Below, in pieces: positions 10,013 through 18,801 of a DNA stretch of 64,000 bases (position 1 is its first letter; every line of letters starts with the position of its first letter). The stretch is from NCBI RefSeq assembly GCF_002368395.1, contig NZ_AP018254.1, forward strand, positions 2,232,001 to 2,296,000. The letters are read 5' to 3'. The notes beneath the pieces are model-generated. The model saw nothing but the letters and a program-made list of their open reading frames with translations, made no database searches and was not told where the DNA came from. The position numbers and the translations under genes were made by a program. The stretch is from Calothrix sp. NIES-3974 (GTDB lineage Bacteria > Cyanobacteriota > Cyanobacteriia > Cyanobacteriales > Nostocaceae).

Positions 10013-10675
10013 ATGAAAACCGAACCAATCAAGATATTGCTGGTAGAAGATGACGAACTGTTTCGATTGGGACTTTCGGTACGACTCATGCAAGAACCAT
10101 CATTACAAATTATCGCTGAAGCAGAAGATGGTGAAACCGCAATTGAATTCGCTGCCCATAATACCCTAGATGTGGTACTTCTGGACATTGGTTTACCAGG
10201 AATCGGAGGAGTGGAAACATGTCGGCAAATCAAACAAATACAACCTAATTTATCAGTATTAATACTTACATCCTACCCCCAACAATCCCTGATTAGCAAA
10301 TTAATTGAAGCGAAAGCGAACGGTTATTGTGTCAAAGGAATCCCACCCGAAAACTTAATTTTAGCCATTCGTTCAGTTGCAGCAGGTGCTTCCTGGTGGG
10401 ATGCGATCGCCACTGAGCACATCCAGGCCATTTTTCAATCTTCACCTATCCCCACAAGTCCAACCCCAACCAGCAGCAACCATTTAACCAAACGAGAGCA
10501 AGAAATCCTCAAATTGATTGCCAAGGGAAAGTCCAATCAGGAAATTGCCGAAATTTTATATATATCCCCCGGCACAGTGCGGGTACATGTACATACAATT
10601 TTACAGAAATTAGAGGTACGCGATCGCACTCAAGCGGCTTTAATTGCCATTCAACAAGGTTTGCTCAGTCCATAA
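10013..10675 (+). CDS. LuxR/NarL-type response regulator
   Basis: Protein of 220 residues: receiver domain (about 6-125) with acidic pair Glu12-Asp13-Asp14, phosphorylation Asp58 (VVLLDIGLPG) and the switch Thr/Lys region (ILTSYP, CVKG). A Ser/Pro-rich linker follows, then a LuxR-type helix-turn-helix (about 158-218; LTKREQEIL, NQEIAEIL, TVRVHVHTILQKL). It is the partner of the upstream kinase, 48 bases away. It is not a KdpE orthologue, since KdpE has an OmpR-type winged helix, so any control of kdp would be by a different type of regulator. Confidence 0.92.
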   Translation: MKTEPIKILLVEDDELFRLGLSVRLMQEPSLQIIAEAEDGETAIEFAAHNTLDVVLLDIGLPGIGGVETCRQIKQIQPNLSVLILTSYPQQSLISKLIEAKANGYCVKGIPPENLILAIRSVAAGASWWDAIATEHIQAIFQSSPIPTSPTPTSSNHLTKREQEILKLIAKGKSNQEIAEILYISPGTVRVHVHTILQKLEVRDRTQAALIAIQQGLLSP

Positions 10676-10800
10676 ATTCCCTCCAGTCTCCTCTACAACT
10701 CCGGAGATAAAGTTTTTCAAACATTTATGAATATCGCCCGTATTTTTGCTAGTATTCACACTTAATTAAGAAAAAGTTAATAAATCAAATCTCCAATACG

Positions 10801-13800
10801 ATGCAATTACTCAAACAATTAATTTTCACACCATTTTGGATTAATTCACTGATATTAATTGCCTTATTTAATACCAGTATTCTCACCACAAATCGGGCAT
10901 CTGCCCAAATTATCCCGGATCAAACTTTACCCCAAAACTCGGATGTAACGAACTTTGGAAAAACCCAGATTATTAACCAAGGAACACGAGTTGAACGCAA
11001 CCTATTCCATAGTTTTGAGCGTTTTTCAGTTCCTACCAATACTAGTGCCCATTTTAATAATGATTTTGACATCGAAAATATTATTACCCGTGTTACTGGC
11101 TCCTCATTTTCCCATATTGACGGTTTAATTAGAGCCAACGGTACAGCCAATTTATTTCTCGTCAATCCCCAGGGAATTATCTTTGGTAATAATGCGCGAT
11201 TAGATATTGGTGGTTCCTTTGTTGCAAGTACCGCAGACAGTTTACAATTTGCCAATGGTAGCGAATTTTTAACCAATTCCCCAACAGGTTTTTCTGCACC
11301 CCTACTGACAATTAATACCCCCATTGGTTTACAACTCGGTAAAACTACAACTAACCCCATTGTGAATCAGGGGGATTTAACTGTTAAACCAGGAAATAAT
11401 ATTAACTTGACCGCAAGTGCAGTGATTAATACTGGTAAATTGCAAGCACCGGGAGGAGAAATTAGTTTAGTTTCCGTTCCCAGTTTGGCTCAGGTGCAGT
11501 TAGGAAATAACGGTCAAGTCAACGGTGTGCGAGTTATTAATCCCCAACCTGCAACCGAGATTACCTCCCTTCCCCAGTTCCTCTTGCAACTATCCAACTC
11601 TAACTTGACTGCATCCATACCCAAGACAACTGGAACCACAATTACCACGGGAGAAATAGATGCATCCGGTGCGACTGGGGGTGAAATTCACATTCTCGGT
11701 CATCAGGTGGGTGTATATACAGGTGCAAAGGTGAATGCATGGGGAAATAATGGTGGTGGTCGGGTGTTAATTGGTGGTAATCCCCAAGGAGAAGGTCTGT
11801 TACTTAATGCTGATGCGACCTTTATTGCACCGGATACACGAATAGATGCGAGTGCGATCGCCCAAGGAAACGGGGGAGAAATTATTGTTTGGAGCGATAA
11901 TTCAACCCGGAGCTACGGTGAATTTCTGGTACGGGGAGGGAGTTTTGGGGGAAATGGGGGGTTAATTGAAACTTCGGGACGGAATTTTTTAGATGTTACC
12001 GGAATTAGGGTCAATGGGAGTGCAAATGCAGGTTTAGCAGGAACCTGGTTATTAGACCCGCGTAATGTCAAGTTAGACTATGCACCATCGAGTAATGGGG
12101 ATTTTAGTAGGGAAAATCCCAATGTATTTGTACCGTCCGGTGATGATGCAATTGTGAATATTGCCGACATTCAAGACCAATTGAGTGCGGGAACGAATGT
12201 GATAATTACTACTGGGACAACGGGGGAACAGGAAGGGAATATTACCACGACGACGACGGGTTTTGGGATTAACCCCACAAATACTACACCTGTAACTTTA
12301 ACATTGAGGGCAGCCAATAATATTATTTTGAGCTCCCAGGAGGGGGGGTTTGGGATTAACGGTCAAAATGCACCCTTTAATTTGGTTTTAGAAGCAGATA
12401 GCGATCGCTCTGGGGGTGGCAATATTATTATTGGTGGTGCCAATGGTTGGGGTATTGATACCAAGGGTGGGGAATTACGGGTGAATACAACCGGGTTATT
12501 TTCCATCTTTAATGGGGGGATTAATAGTAATAATGATAGTAATATTGCTGCGGGGACAATAAATATTTTTGCGAATCAAATTACTTTAGAAAAAGCAGGA
12601 ATTAGTGCTAATACTACGGGGATAGGTAAAGCCGCAGATATTAATGTGAATGCTAGTTTAGTGCAACTTTTAGGGGATGCGGGGATTAATAGTAATACTA
12701 AGGGTGCGGGTGGGGGAGGTAATGTCACTATCAATACGGGTAATCTATTAATTCAAAATCGTGGGGGGATTGGTAGCGATGAGCAGGAAAGTACGGGAAC
12801 AGGTAACTTGGGAAATGTCCAGGTGACAGCAACAGAAACCATTAAATTAGTGAATCAAGCTGGTATTGGTAGTGCGAATCGAGGTGATGGGAATACGGGA
12901 AATGTGACTGTCAATGCACCGTTGATTATGATTGATAATGGCAGTATTCGCAGTCAAGCTAGAGGTCGGGGAAATGGGGGAGATGTCACCGTTAATGGGG
13001 ATGACTTATTAGTCGAAAATAATAGTTTTATTGGTAATGAAAGTAGGGGTGGTGGGGGTAATCTGGGAAGGGTGAATGTGACAGCAAATAATAGTGTCAC
13101 CTTGAGGAATTTTGCTGGGATTAGTAGTAATGTCAGGGGAGAAAGGGGTAACGCTGGGGTCGTAAATCTGAAAACCTCTGCTTTGCGAATAGAAAACAGA
13201 AGTGGGTTAGGTAGTGATGTCGGTGCAGATACCAATGGTAATCTATTGGAAGGGGTGAATAGTACTGGGAATGCAGGGGTGATTAATATTGAGGCTGACT
13301 CGATCTTTATTACTGGAACCAGTGGTACAGGAACAAAAACCTTTGGGAGTGGGAGTTCTGGGATTACGAGCATTCGTACCGGGACTTTGGTGTTGCGGGA
13401 TGATTCAGGAATCAGTGCAGAAACCGGAGTAGACCGCAAAGCTGGAGCAGTGGCAACGAATAATACTGGTCAGGGTGGTAGTATTGAAATTATTGCCCAA
13501 CTAATCGATTTGGAGGAAAAAAGTCGGATTAGTAGTCAGACCGGTGGTCAAGGTGATGCAGGGGAAATTAGGATTACTACCGATAGGTTGATTTTAAACA
13601 ATCAGGGAAATATTACCACAAGTACCCTTGGGGGTATTGGGGGGGACGCAGGAGCAGCAGGGAGAATTAAAATTACAGCCAACAGCGTTCGCTTAAATGA
13701 TGCAGGAGCAATTATTAGTGAAACCTTGAGTAATGGGGTGGGTGGGAATATCGAATTAGACGTGAAGGGAGATTTAAAGTTGAGCGATCGCGCGCGGATT

Positions 13801-14595
13801 TCGACTTCTTCTACGGGTAGTACACAATTGAGTCGAGCAGGAAATATTACCATTACCGCTAATTCCTTGGAATTAAGCAACAACGCACAAATCCTTTCCC
13901 AAAGTGCATCCGGAGATGGGGGTAATATTCAAATCCAACTCCCAGAAGCTTTAACCCTACGCAGTGGTGGTCAAATCTCGACCACTACTGGTAGCAATCA
14001 AACAGGTGGTAACGGAGGCAATATTGACATCAAGGCTAAATTTATTATCGCCTATCCTAACGCCAACAGCGACATTACAGCCAACGCCTTTGCAGGTCAG
14101 GGAGGCAATATAAATATTACCACCCAGGGGTTATTTAATATTCGACCAGCAAAAACCCAAACCCCCGACAACGACATCACCGCAAGTTCCCAACTCGGTA
14201 TCCAAGGACAAGTTGTCATTACCCAACCCGACGAAACCCAACCCAGTAAAGGAATTATCGACCTACCCAGTTACATCGTCGATGTCAGCGACCAAATCGG
14301 TCAAATCTGTCCCACCGGAATCAACGCTAAACCCTTAGCAGAATTCTTTGTCATCGGTAAAGGGGGTTTACCTCCCAATCCCGTCGAATTATTGACAGGT
14401 GATACCTTTAGCAGAGAATTAACAACCTGGAACGAGCAGGTTAATACCCTCAACCATCTCCATCAACCCCATTCCCAGCAACCAGAATCAACAATTATTG
14501 AAGCACAAGCATGGGTGAAAACCCCCGATGGAAAAGTCATGTTAGTAGCCAACTTACCCCAAACACCAGTCAGACAAATCAGTTGTTTACGCTAA
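10801..14595 (+). CDS. Two-partner secretion exoprotein (filamentous haemagglutinin N-terminal domain)
   Basis: Protein of 1264 residues. A signal peptide (1-36, ending ASA) is followed by the TPS domain (about 37-270) with the hallmark NLFLVNPQGIIFG and GGSFVAST segments that the TpsB outer-membrane partner recognises. The rest is Gly/Asn/Thr/Ile-rich with repeated patterns such as GGNVTIN, NNGGDV and INITANS, expected to fold as a right-handed beta-helix on the cell surface or be released. The C-terminus has a conserved-looking block with PSYIVDVSDQIGQICPTG. No TpsB gene lies in the window. Base composition (GGG/GGT runs) reflects the repeats. Role as adhesin or S-layer-like component is unproven. 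Confidence 0.88.
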   Translation: MQLLKQLIFTPFWINSLILIALFNTSILTTNRASAQIIPDQTLPQNSDVTNFGKTQIINQGTRVERNLFHSFERFSVPTNTSAHFNNDFDIENIITRVTGSSFSHIDGLIRANGTANLFLVNPQGIIFGNNARLDIGGSFVASTADSLQFANGSEFLTNSPTGFSAPLLTINTPIGLQLGKTTTNPIVNQGDLTVKPGNNINLTASAVINTGKLQAPGGEISLVSVPSLAQVQLGNNGQVNGVRVINPQPATEITSLPQFLLQLSNSNLTASIPKTTGTTITTGEIDASGATGGEIHILGHQVGVYTGAKVNAWGNNGGGRVLIGGNPQGEGLLLNADATFIAPDTRIDASAIAQGNGGEIIVWSDNSTRSYGEFLVRGGSFGGNGGLIETSGRNFLDVTGIRVNGSANAGLAGTWLLDPRNVKLDYAPSSNGDFSRENPNVFVPSGDDAIVNIADIQDQLSAGTNVIITTGTTGEQEGNITTTTTGFGINPTNTTPVTLTLRAANNIILSSQEGGFGINGQNAPFNLVLEADSDRSGGGNIIIGGANGWGIDTKGGELRVNTTGLFSIFNGGINSNNDSNIAAGTINIFANQITLEKAGISANTTGIGKAADINVNASLVQLLGDAGINSNTKGAGGGGNVTINTGNLLIQNRGGIGSDEQESTGTGNLGNVQVTATETIKLVNQAGIGSANRGDGNTGNVTVNAPLIMIDNGSIRSQARGRGNGGDVTVNGDDLLVENNSFIGNESRGGGGNLGRVNVTANNSVTLRNFAGISSNVRGERGNAGVVNLKTSALRIENRSGLGSDVGADTNGNLLEGVNSTGNAGVINIEADSIFITGTSGTGTKTFGSGSSGITSIRTGTLVLRDDSGISAETGVDRKAGAVATNNTGQGGSIEIIAQLIDLEEKSRISSQTGGQGDAGEIRITTDRLILNNQGNITTSTLGGIGGDAGAAGRIKITANSVRLNDAGAIISETLSNGVGGNIELDVKGDLKLSDRARISTSSTGSTQLSRAGNITITANSLELSNNAQILSQSASGDGGNIQIQLPEALTLRSGGQISTTTGSNQTGGNGGNIDIKAKFIIAYPNANSDITANAFAGQGGNINITTQGLFNIRPAKTQTPDNDITASSQLGIQGQVVITQPDETQPSKGIIDLPSYIVDVSDQIGQICPTGINAKPLAEFFVIGKGGLPPNPVELLTGDTFSRELTTWNEQVNTLNHLHQPHSQQPESTIIEAQAWVKTPDGKVMLVANLPQTPVRQISCLR

Positions 14596-14832
14596 ATTTA
14601 AATAATTAAGTCGGCGAAAATAAACCTATAGATCCACAGTATTCTCAGCTGTCGCGCATTTAAGTTGTATATTCACCACCTTTGATAAATAACTGTCAGC
14701 TGTTAGCAGTCAATAGTCTAATTCCGACTCCTACTCACTACTCCCTGTCCACTTAGTGCAATTATGAAATTTTCCCGTCATCATAGGATGTAGTCCCACC
14801 GACAAAAACAGTCAAAACCAAATTAAAAAAAT

Positions 14833-15378
14833 ATGCGTAACTCCATCACCTGGTTTCCCTACCCCCGCTCTTGGGTAAATGCGATCGCGCTGTTAGCAAT
14901 TTTTTTCGGTCTACAGTACGCAATTAATCCCCTGTTACAAATAATGCAATGGATTTCCGTCTTTTGGCCGAATGTTTGGTCAATTTTTTATCTAATTATT
15001 TTGCTTACCCCTATTATTATCATTGCCTTTTTACACCACTGGTTCCATAAAATTCTTGATCAATTTGTTCCTGACACCCGCGTGGTCGAAGTCGATGGGC
15101 AATCAACGATTTTTCCCAATTTATTTAGTTGGTGGCAAGGTATATATGGTTTATTTGTCGGTGCATTTGCATATATTTTCGCTCTTGCGGTTATCGGTTT
15201 CATCTTTTCCTTCGGGGATATTATGGCAGCAATTCAAAACCAAATAGCTAGACCCACACCAATCACCCTCAACCCCATTGATATTACCCAGTTTATCATT
15301 CGGATTGTGTGTATTGCCTATTTATACCACATCGAATTCTTGGTACAGCAGCAATTAATAAACTCCAGCCGTCCCTAG
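14833..15378 (+). CDS. Conserved-looking membrane protein, unknown function
   Basis: Protein of 181 residues with four strongly hydrophobic segments (about 17-40, 46-68, 98-128 and 146-165) and a short polar loop around residues 75-95. I do not recognise a family. The start ATG at 14833 follows an A-rich leader without a strong Shine-Dalgarno sequence, which is common in cyanobacteria. It is separated from the exoprotein gene by 237 bases, so not obviously an operon. Two hairpins follow it. Confidence 0.65.
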   Translation: MRNSITWFPYPRSWVNAIALLAIFFGLQYAINPLLQIMQWISVFWPNVWSIFYLIILLTPIIIIAFLHHWFHKILDQFVPDTRVVEVDGQSTIFPNLFSWWQGIYGLFVGAFAYIFALAVIGFIFSFGDIMAAIQNQIARPTPITLNPIDITQFIIRIVCIAYLYHIEFLVQQQLINSSRP

Positions 15379-15400
15379 GAGATTTTTCCCGCAATTGTTG

Positions 15401-15431
15401 GGTGGGTTAGGAAAACAGTTACTAACCCACC
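15401..15431 (+). terminator. Hairpin after the membrane protein gene
   Basis: GGTGGGTTAG (15401-15410) and CTAACCCACC (15422-15431) form a perfect 10-bp stem with an 11-base loop, followed by an AT-rich tail. It could act as a terminator for the gene ending at 15378. Confidence 0.55.
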
Positions 15432-15464
15432 ATTATTTATTAGTATTACCCTTGATAGGTTAGG

Positions 15465-15511
15465 AAAGGCACGTAAATGAGTCATATTTGGAGCTTGTTC
15501 GTGCCTTTTTT
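15465..15511 (+). terminator. Rho-independent-like terminator
   Basis: AAAGGCACG (15465-15473) pairs with CGTGCCTTT (15500-15508) and runs into a six-T tract at 15506-15511. The loop is long (26 bases). The rest of 15512-15842 shows no gene; it is AT-rich and probably holds the kinase promoter. Confidence 0.5.
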
Positions 15512-15842
15512 GCAGCGGTGAGTCGAGGGGAGTTTCAAGTTGTTACGTCTTTTCAAACAACCTCTCCAGTCGGATTCCTATCTTTTTCCAATTTGTTGCA
15601 TCCCACACAGAAAATAATTGGGATTTCGATTTAATTTTGATTGACGTTAATAGATAAAAGAATTATTTTTTACCAGTAAATCTGCCGTAGCATCCAGATA
15701 TTAAAAACATCTAAAATCAACATAATATTTGCTAAATATAGATATAATAATTCCATCCTCAACCATGATTTTCGCTTCGATATTTGCTGTAATCAGTAAT
15801 CAAATATGCAGAAATCATTGACCCACCTGTGCTAGTTAAGTG

Positions 15843-17861
15843 ATGTCTATTTGTTGTCTGAATCCTGATTGCTCTAATCCTTTAAATCCCGATACAGAAA
15901 AATTTTGTCAAGCTTGTGGTGCGACTTTAACACCAAAATTACGTAACCGCTTTCAAGTCGTCCGGGTACTATCGGATGAGGGGGGATTTGGACGTACTTA
16001 TTTAGCAAAAGATATCGATAAATTGAATGATTTGTGTGTGATTAAACAACTCGCACCGAAAGCGGAAGGTAGTTGGGCATTTAAAAAAGCTTTGGAATTA
16101 TTTCAAAAGGAAGCAAAAAGATTACAAGAACTAGGTGAACATCCCCAAATACCGACTTTAATTGCCTATTTTGAACAGGATAGTTACCTGTATTTAGTGC
16201 AACAGTATATTGCCGGAGAAAATTTACTGAAAGAACTGGAAGCACAAAAGCACCAACGGGGAGACAAAGCACCCTATACGGAAGCTCAAGTTCGTCAAAT
16301 TATGATTGACTTGTTGACTGTATTAAAGTTTATTCACCAACGTGGTGTAATTCATCGTGATATTAAACCTCAAAATTTAGTCCGACGACAAAGTGATGGG
16401 TTATTGTGTTTAATTGATTTTGGATCTTCCAAACAATTAAGTGCCCAGGTACAATCTAAAGAAGGTACTGCCATCGGTTCTCATGGCTACTCACCGATTG
16501 AGCAAATCCGTGACGGTACGGCTCATCCAGCGAGTGATTTATTTAGTTTGGGAGCAACTTGTTTCCACCTATTAACAGGATTTTCCCCCTTTCGCTTGTG
16601 GACAGAACATGGCTACGGTTGGGTAAATTGTTGGCGGGAATATTTACCTGCACCTATCAATGATGATTTTGCCAAGGTTTTAGATAAATTACTCAAAAAA
16701 GAAATTGGTCAACGATTTCAATCAGCAGATGAAGTTTTACTGGCAATTTCCCCCGAACCTTCCCCATCTCCTCTAAATCAGGCTAAAATCTTTGTCAATG
16801 ATGCCAGATTTCGGTTAATTATTGTTAGTATCACGGCGGTACTCTTGCTGGTGGTGGGGGATTTTTGGTTACGACAATTTGGTATTTGGGATAATAGTAA
16901 AATTGCCCTATTTAAATCAACAGAAAACTCCAAAACCCAACCAGAAAAATGGCACTATAGTAATGGCTATGCTACTAATTACCAATTAGCCCTCACCATT
17001 CGCGGATTTGCTAATCCCGTCATGACCACAGCCATGACCCCCGACCGTAGTACCATTGCCAGTAATAGCGATCGCGCGGTCAAGTTATGGAGTTTGGCCA
17101 CGGGTCAAGAAATCGCTACCCTCTACGGTCACACTGGTGCGGTTAATACCCTGGCGATTACCCACAACGGTCAAACCTTAGCCAGTGGTAGCACAGACCA
17201 AACCATCAAGTTATGGAATATTGCCACGGGTAGGGAAATTGCCACCCTGAATCAACATCAGTCAGCTGTCAGGATTGTGAAGTTTAGCTATGATGATAAA
17301 GTTTTAGCTAGTGCTGGCGACGACAAAAACATCATTCTCTGGGAATTACAGCGACGTACACCTCTACAAATTATCCCAGCCCACACCGCAAGTATCCGTA
17401 CCCTGGCCTTTAACCCGGATGCATCCCTCCTCGCTAGTGGTAGTGACGATAGTACCATCAAAATCTGGCGAATCGGTCAAACTCAACCAATTCATACCCT
17501 GAACGGACACAACCAACCTGTCACCGCAGTTGCTTTTAATCGGGATGGTCAAATATTAGCTAGTGCTGGTCATGACAAAACCATTAAATTCTGGAATGTC
17601 AACACTGGTCAAGAAATACGTACACTCACAGCCCATCAAGATCAGGTGACAGCCCTCACATTTAGTCCCGATGGGATGGTACTAGCTACCGCTAGTCGGG
17701 ATCAAACCATCAAACTATGGAATGTGGCGACTGGAGCGATGTTGAAGGAATTGTCCGCCGATGGTGCAAGTGTGGAGACTATCATGTTTAGTGCTGATGG
17801 TAGCATGTTGTTAAGCGGTGGTAATGATAAAACCCTGCGGATTTGGGAGTTAGGGAAGTAG
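15843..17861 (+). CDS. Ser/Thr protein kinase with zinc ribbon and WD40 repeats
   Basis: Protein of 672 residues. N-terminal zinc ribbon (Cys4/5, Cys10, Cys22, Cys25). Kinase domain about 34-300: glycine loop GGFGRTY, Lys68 (VIKQL), HRDIKPQN (171-178) and DFG (192-194) intact. A membrane helix lies near 326-345. The C-terminal region (about 375-672) has seven WD40 repeats with SG(S/G)xDxTIKxW patterns, expected to make a propeller outside the membrane. This architecture is common in filamentous cyanobacteria; targets are unknown. A GTG at 15840 directly precedes the ATG at 15843; either may start translation. Confidence 0.92.
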   Translation: MSICCLNPDCSNPLNPDTEKFCQACGATLTPKLRNRFQVVRVLSDEGGFGRTYLAKDIDKLNDLCVIKQLAPKAEGSWAFKKALELFQKEAKRLQELGEHPQIPTLIAYFEQDSYLYLVQQYIAGENLLKELEAQKHQRGDKAPYTEAQVRQIMIDLLTVLKFIHQRGVIHRDIKPQNLVRRQSDGLLCLIDFGSSKQLSAQVQSKEGTAIGSHGYSPIEQIRDGTAHPASDLFSLGATCFHLLTGFSPFRLWTEHGYGWVNCWREYLPAPINDDFAKVLDKLLKKEIGQRFQSADEVLLAISPEPSPSPLNQAKIFVNDARFRLIIVSITAVLLLVVGDFWLRQFGIWDNSKIALFKSTENSKTQPEKWHYSNGYATNYQLALTIRGFANPVMTTAMTPDRSTIASNSDRAVKLWSLATGQEIATLYGHTGAVNTLAITHNGQTLASGSTDQTIKLWNIATGREIATLNQHQSAVRIVKFSYDDKVLASAGDDKNIILWELQRRTPLQIIPAHTASIRTLAFNPDASLLASGSDDSTIKIWRIGQTQPIHTLNGHNQPVTAVAFNRDGQILASAGHDKTIKFWNVNTGQEIRTLTAHQDQVTALTFSPDGMVLATASRDQTIKLWNVATGAMLKELSADGASVETIMFSADGSMLLSGGNDKTLRIWELGK

Positions 17862-17892
17862 GTAATTCTGATATAGACAACAGGGAGTAGAA

Positions 17893-17915
17893 ACGACCCG
17901 TCGGGTCGTCTCTAC
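17893..17915. repeat. Palindrome, GACG-arm family (ACCCGTCGGGT core)
   Basis: ACGACCCGTCGGGTCGT (17893-17909) is a perfect palindrome, followed by CTCTAC. It lies between the convergent kinase gene and the TPR remnant and could terminate transcription from both sides. See the finding on the palindrome family. Confidence 0.75.
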
Positions 17916-17961
17916 GCCGAATAAACGGTTGCGTTGCGGTTTTATATTTAATTATACCTAC

Positions 17962-18738
17962 CTACTTACCTGACAGGGATGGAAGGGGAGCAGGGGAAGA
18001 AAATGTGTTGAAATTTTTGTTAAATGGTATGAGAAGTAAGTGATTTTGGTTGATTAATTCGGCGAGGATTTTTTCCTGGGCTTGGCGTTTAAGTTGTAAT
18101 TCCTGTTCCTGGGCGAGGAGTTGGGGGTCAGTGTTTTTACGGAGTTTGACCTGGGATTGGGCGAGGAGTTCTAGTAAAACACGGGCACGGGAACCTTCGG
18201 AACTGTTGAGGGGGAGGATGTTGTAGTTTTTACCGGGGTTTTTCTCGTTCAGTTCCATCAACAGGTCGATGTGGAATTTGTAGTAATTCTGGACGGTGGC
18301 GAAATATTGGGTTTTCAGGTCTTGGTTGGTGTAGGTGTCGCGGAGTTGTTCGATAATTTGGATGGCGGTTTCGATGTGTTGGAGGGATGCTTGGAGATTA
18401 CCTTGTTTGCGTTCCAGGTTTGCTAGATTTCCGAGGGTAGTAGCTTCCCCACGGCGATCGCCCACTGCACGCAATAAGGGTAGAGCTTGCTGGTAGTATT
18501 CTAGAGCCTGCTGCTTTTGTCCTAAATCCGAGTAGACTCGACCGATACCAAGAAGAGCAAATGCTTGTTCTTTCTTATCCCCTAATTTTTGCCACAAAAC
18601 TAGGGCTGCTTCCCATTTCTTCCTCGCTGCAATTAGGGATTCTTTGCTTCCTTCCTGAAATAATTGCCACTCGTGGAATGCGTCCCCACGCGGAGCATCG
18701 GGACGAGATAAAGCTTGATAGAGACGACCTGACTGGTT
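17962..18738 (-). pseudogene. Truncated TPR protein (CHAT-type family remnant)
   Basis: The frame encodes tetratricopeptide repeats (for example ALLGIGRVYSDLGQKQQALEYY, ATTLGNLANLERKQGNLQAS) followed by a helical linker with EGSRARVLLELLAQSQ, as in cyanobacterial TPR-CHAT proteins. The C-terminal CHAT protease domain is missing: the frame ends after PLPSLSGK. The frame is open upstream to about 18800, through WQLFQEGSKESLIAARKKWEAAL, but contains no ATG and runs into palindromic repeats at 18712-18801, so the 5' end is lost too. A TTG at 18597 would give a 211-residue product, but the homology clearly extends further upstream. I treat it as a remnant; a short expressed product is possible. 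Confidence 0.65.
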
Positions 18739-18801
18739 GTTATTAGAGACGACCTGACCCGATGGGTTTTTATTAGAGACGACCCGACGGGTCGTCTCTA
18801 C
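18712..18801. repeat. Three tandem GAGACGACC palindrome copies
   Basis: Three successive copies beginning AGAGACGACC (near 18718, 18744 and 18774), each separated by TTATT. The last is a complete palindrome (18776-18798, GAGACGACCCGACGGGTCGTCTC); the first two have diverged right arms. They sit at the junction of the truncated TPR gene and the ndh stop codon. Confidence 0.75.

Noticed and set aside
10013-10675. KdpE orthologue
   Set aside because: The output domain is LuxR-type helix-turn-helix, not the OmpR winged helix of KdpE.
12954-13439. 161-codon minus-strand frame
   Set aside because: Opposite to the repetitive exoprotein gene; Pro/Leu-rich composition comes from the complement of Gly/Asn repeats.
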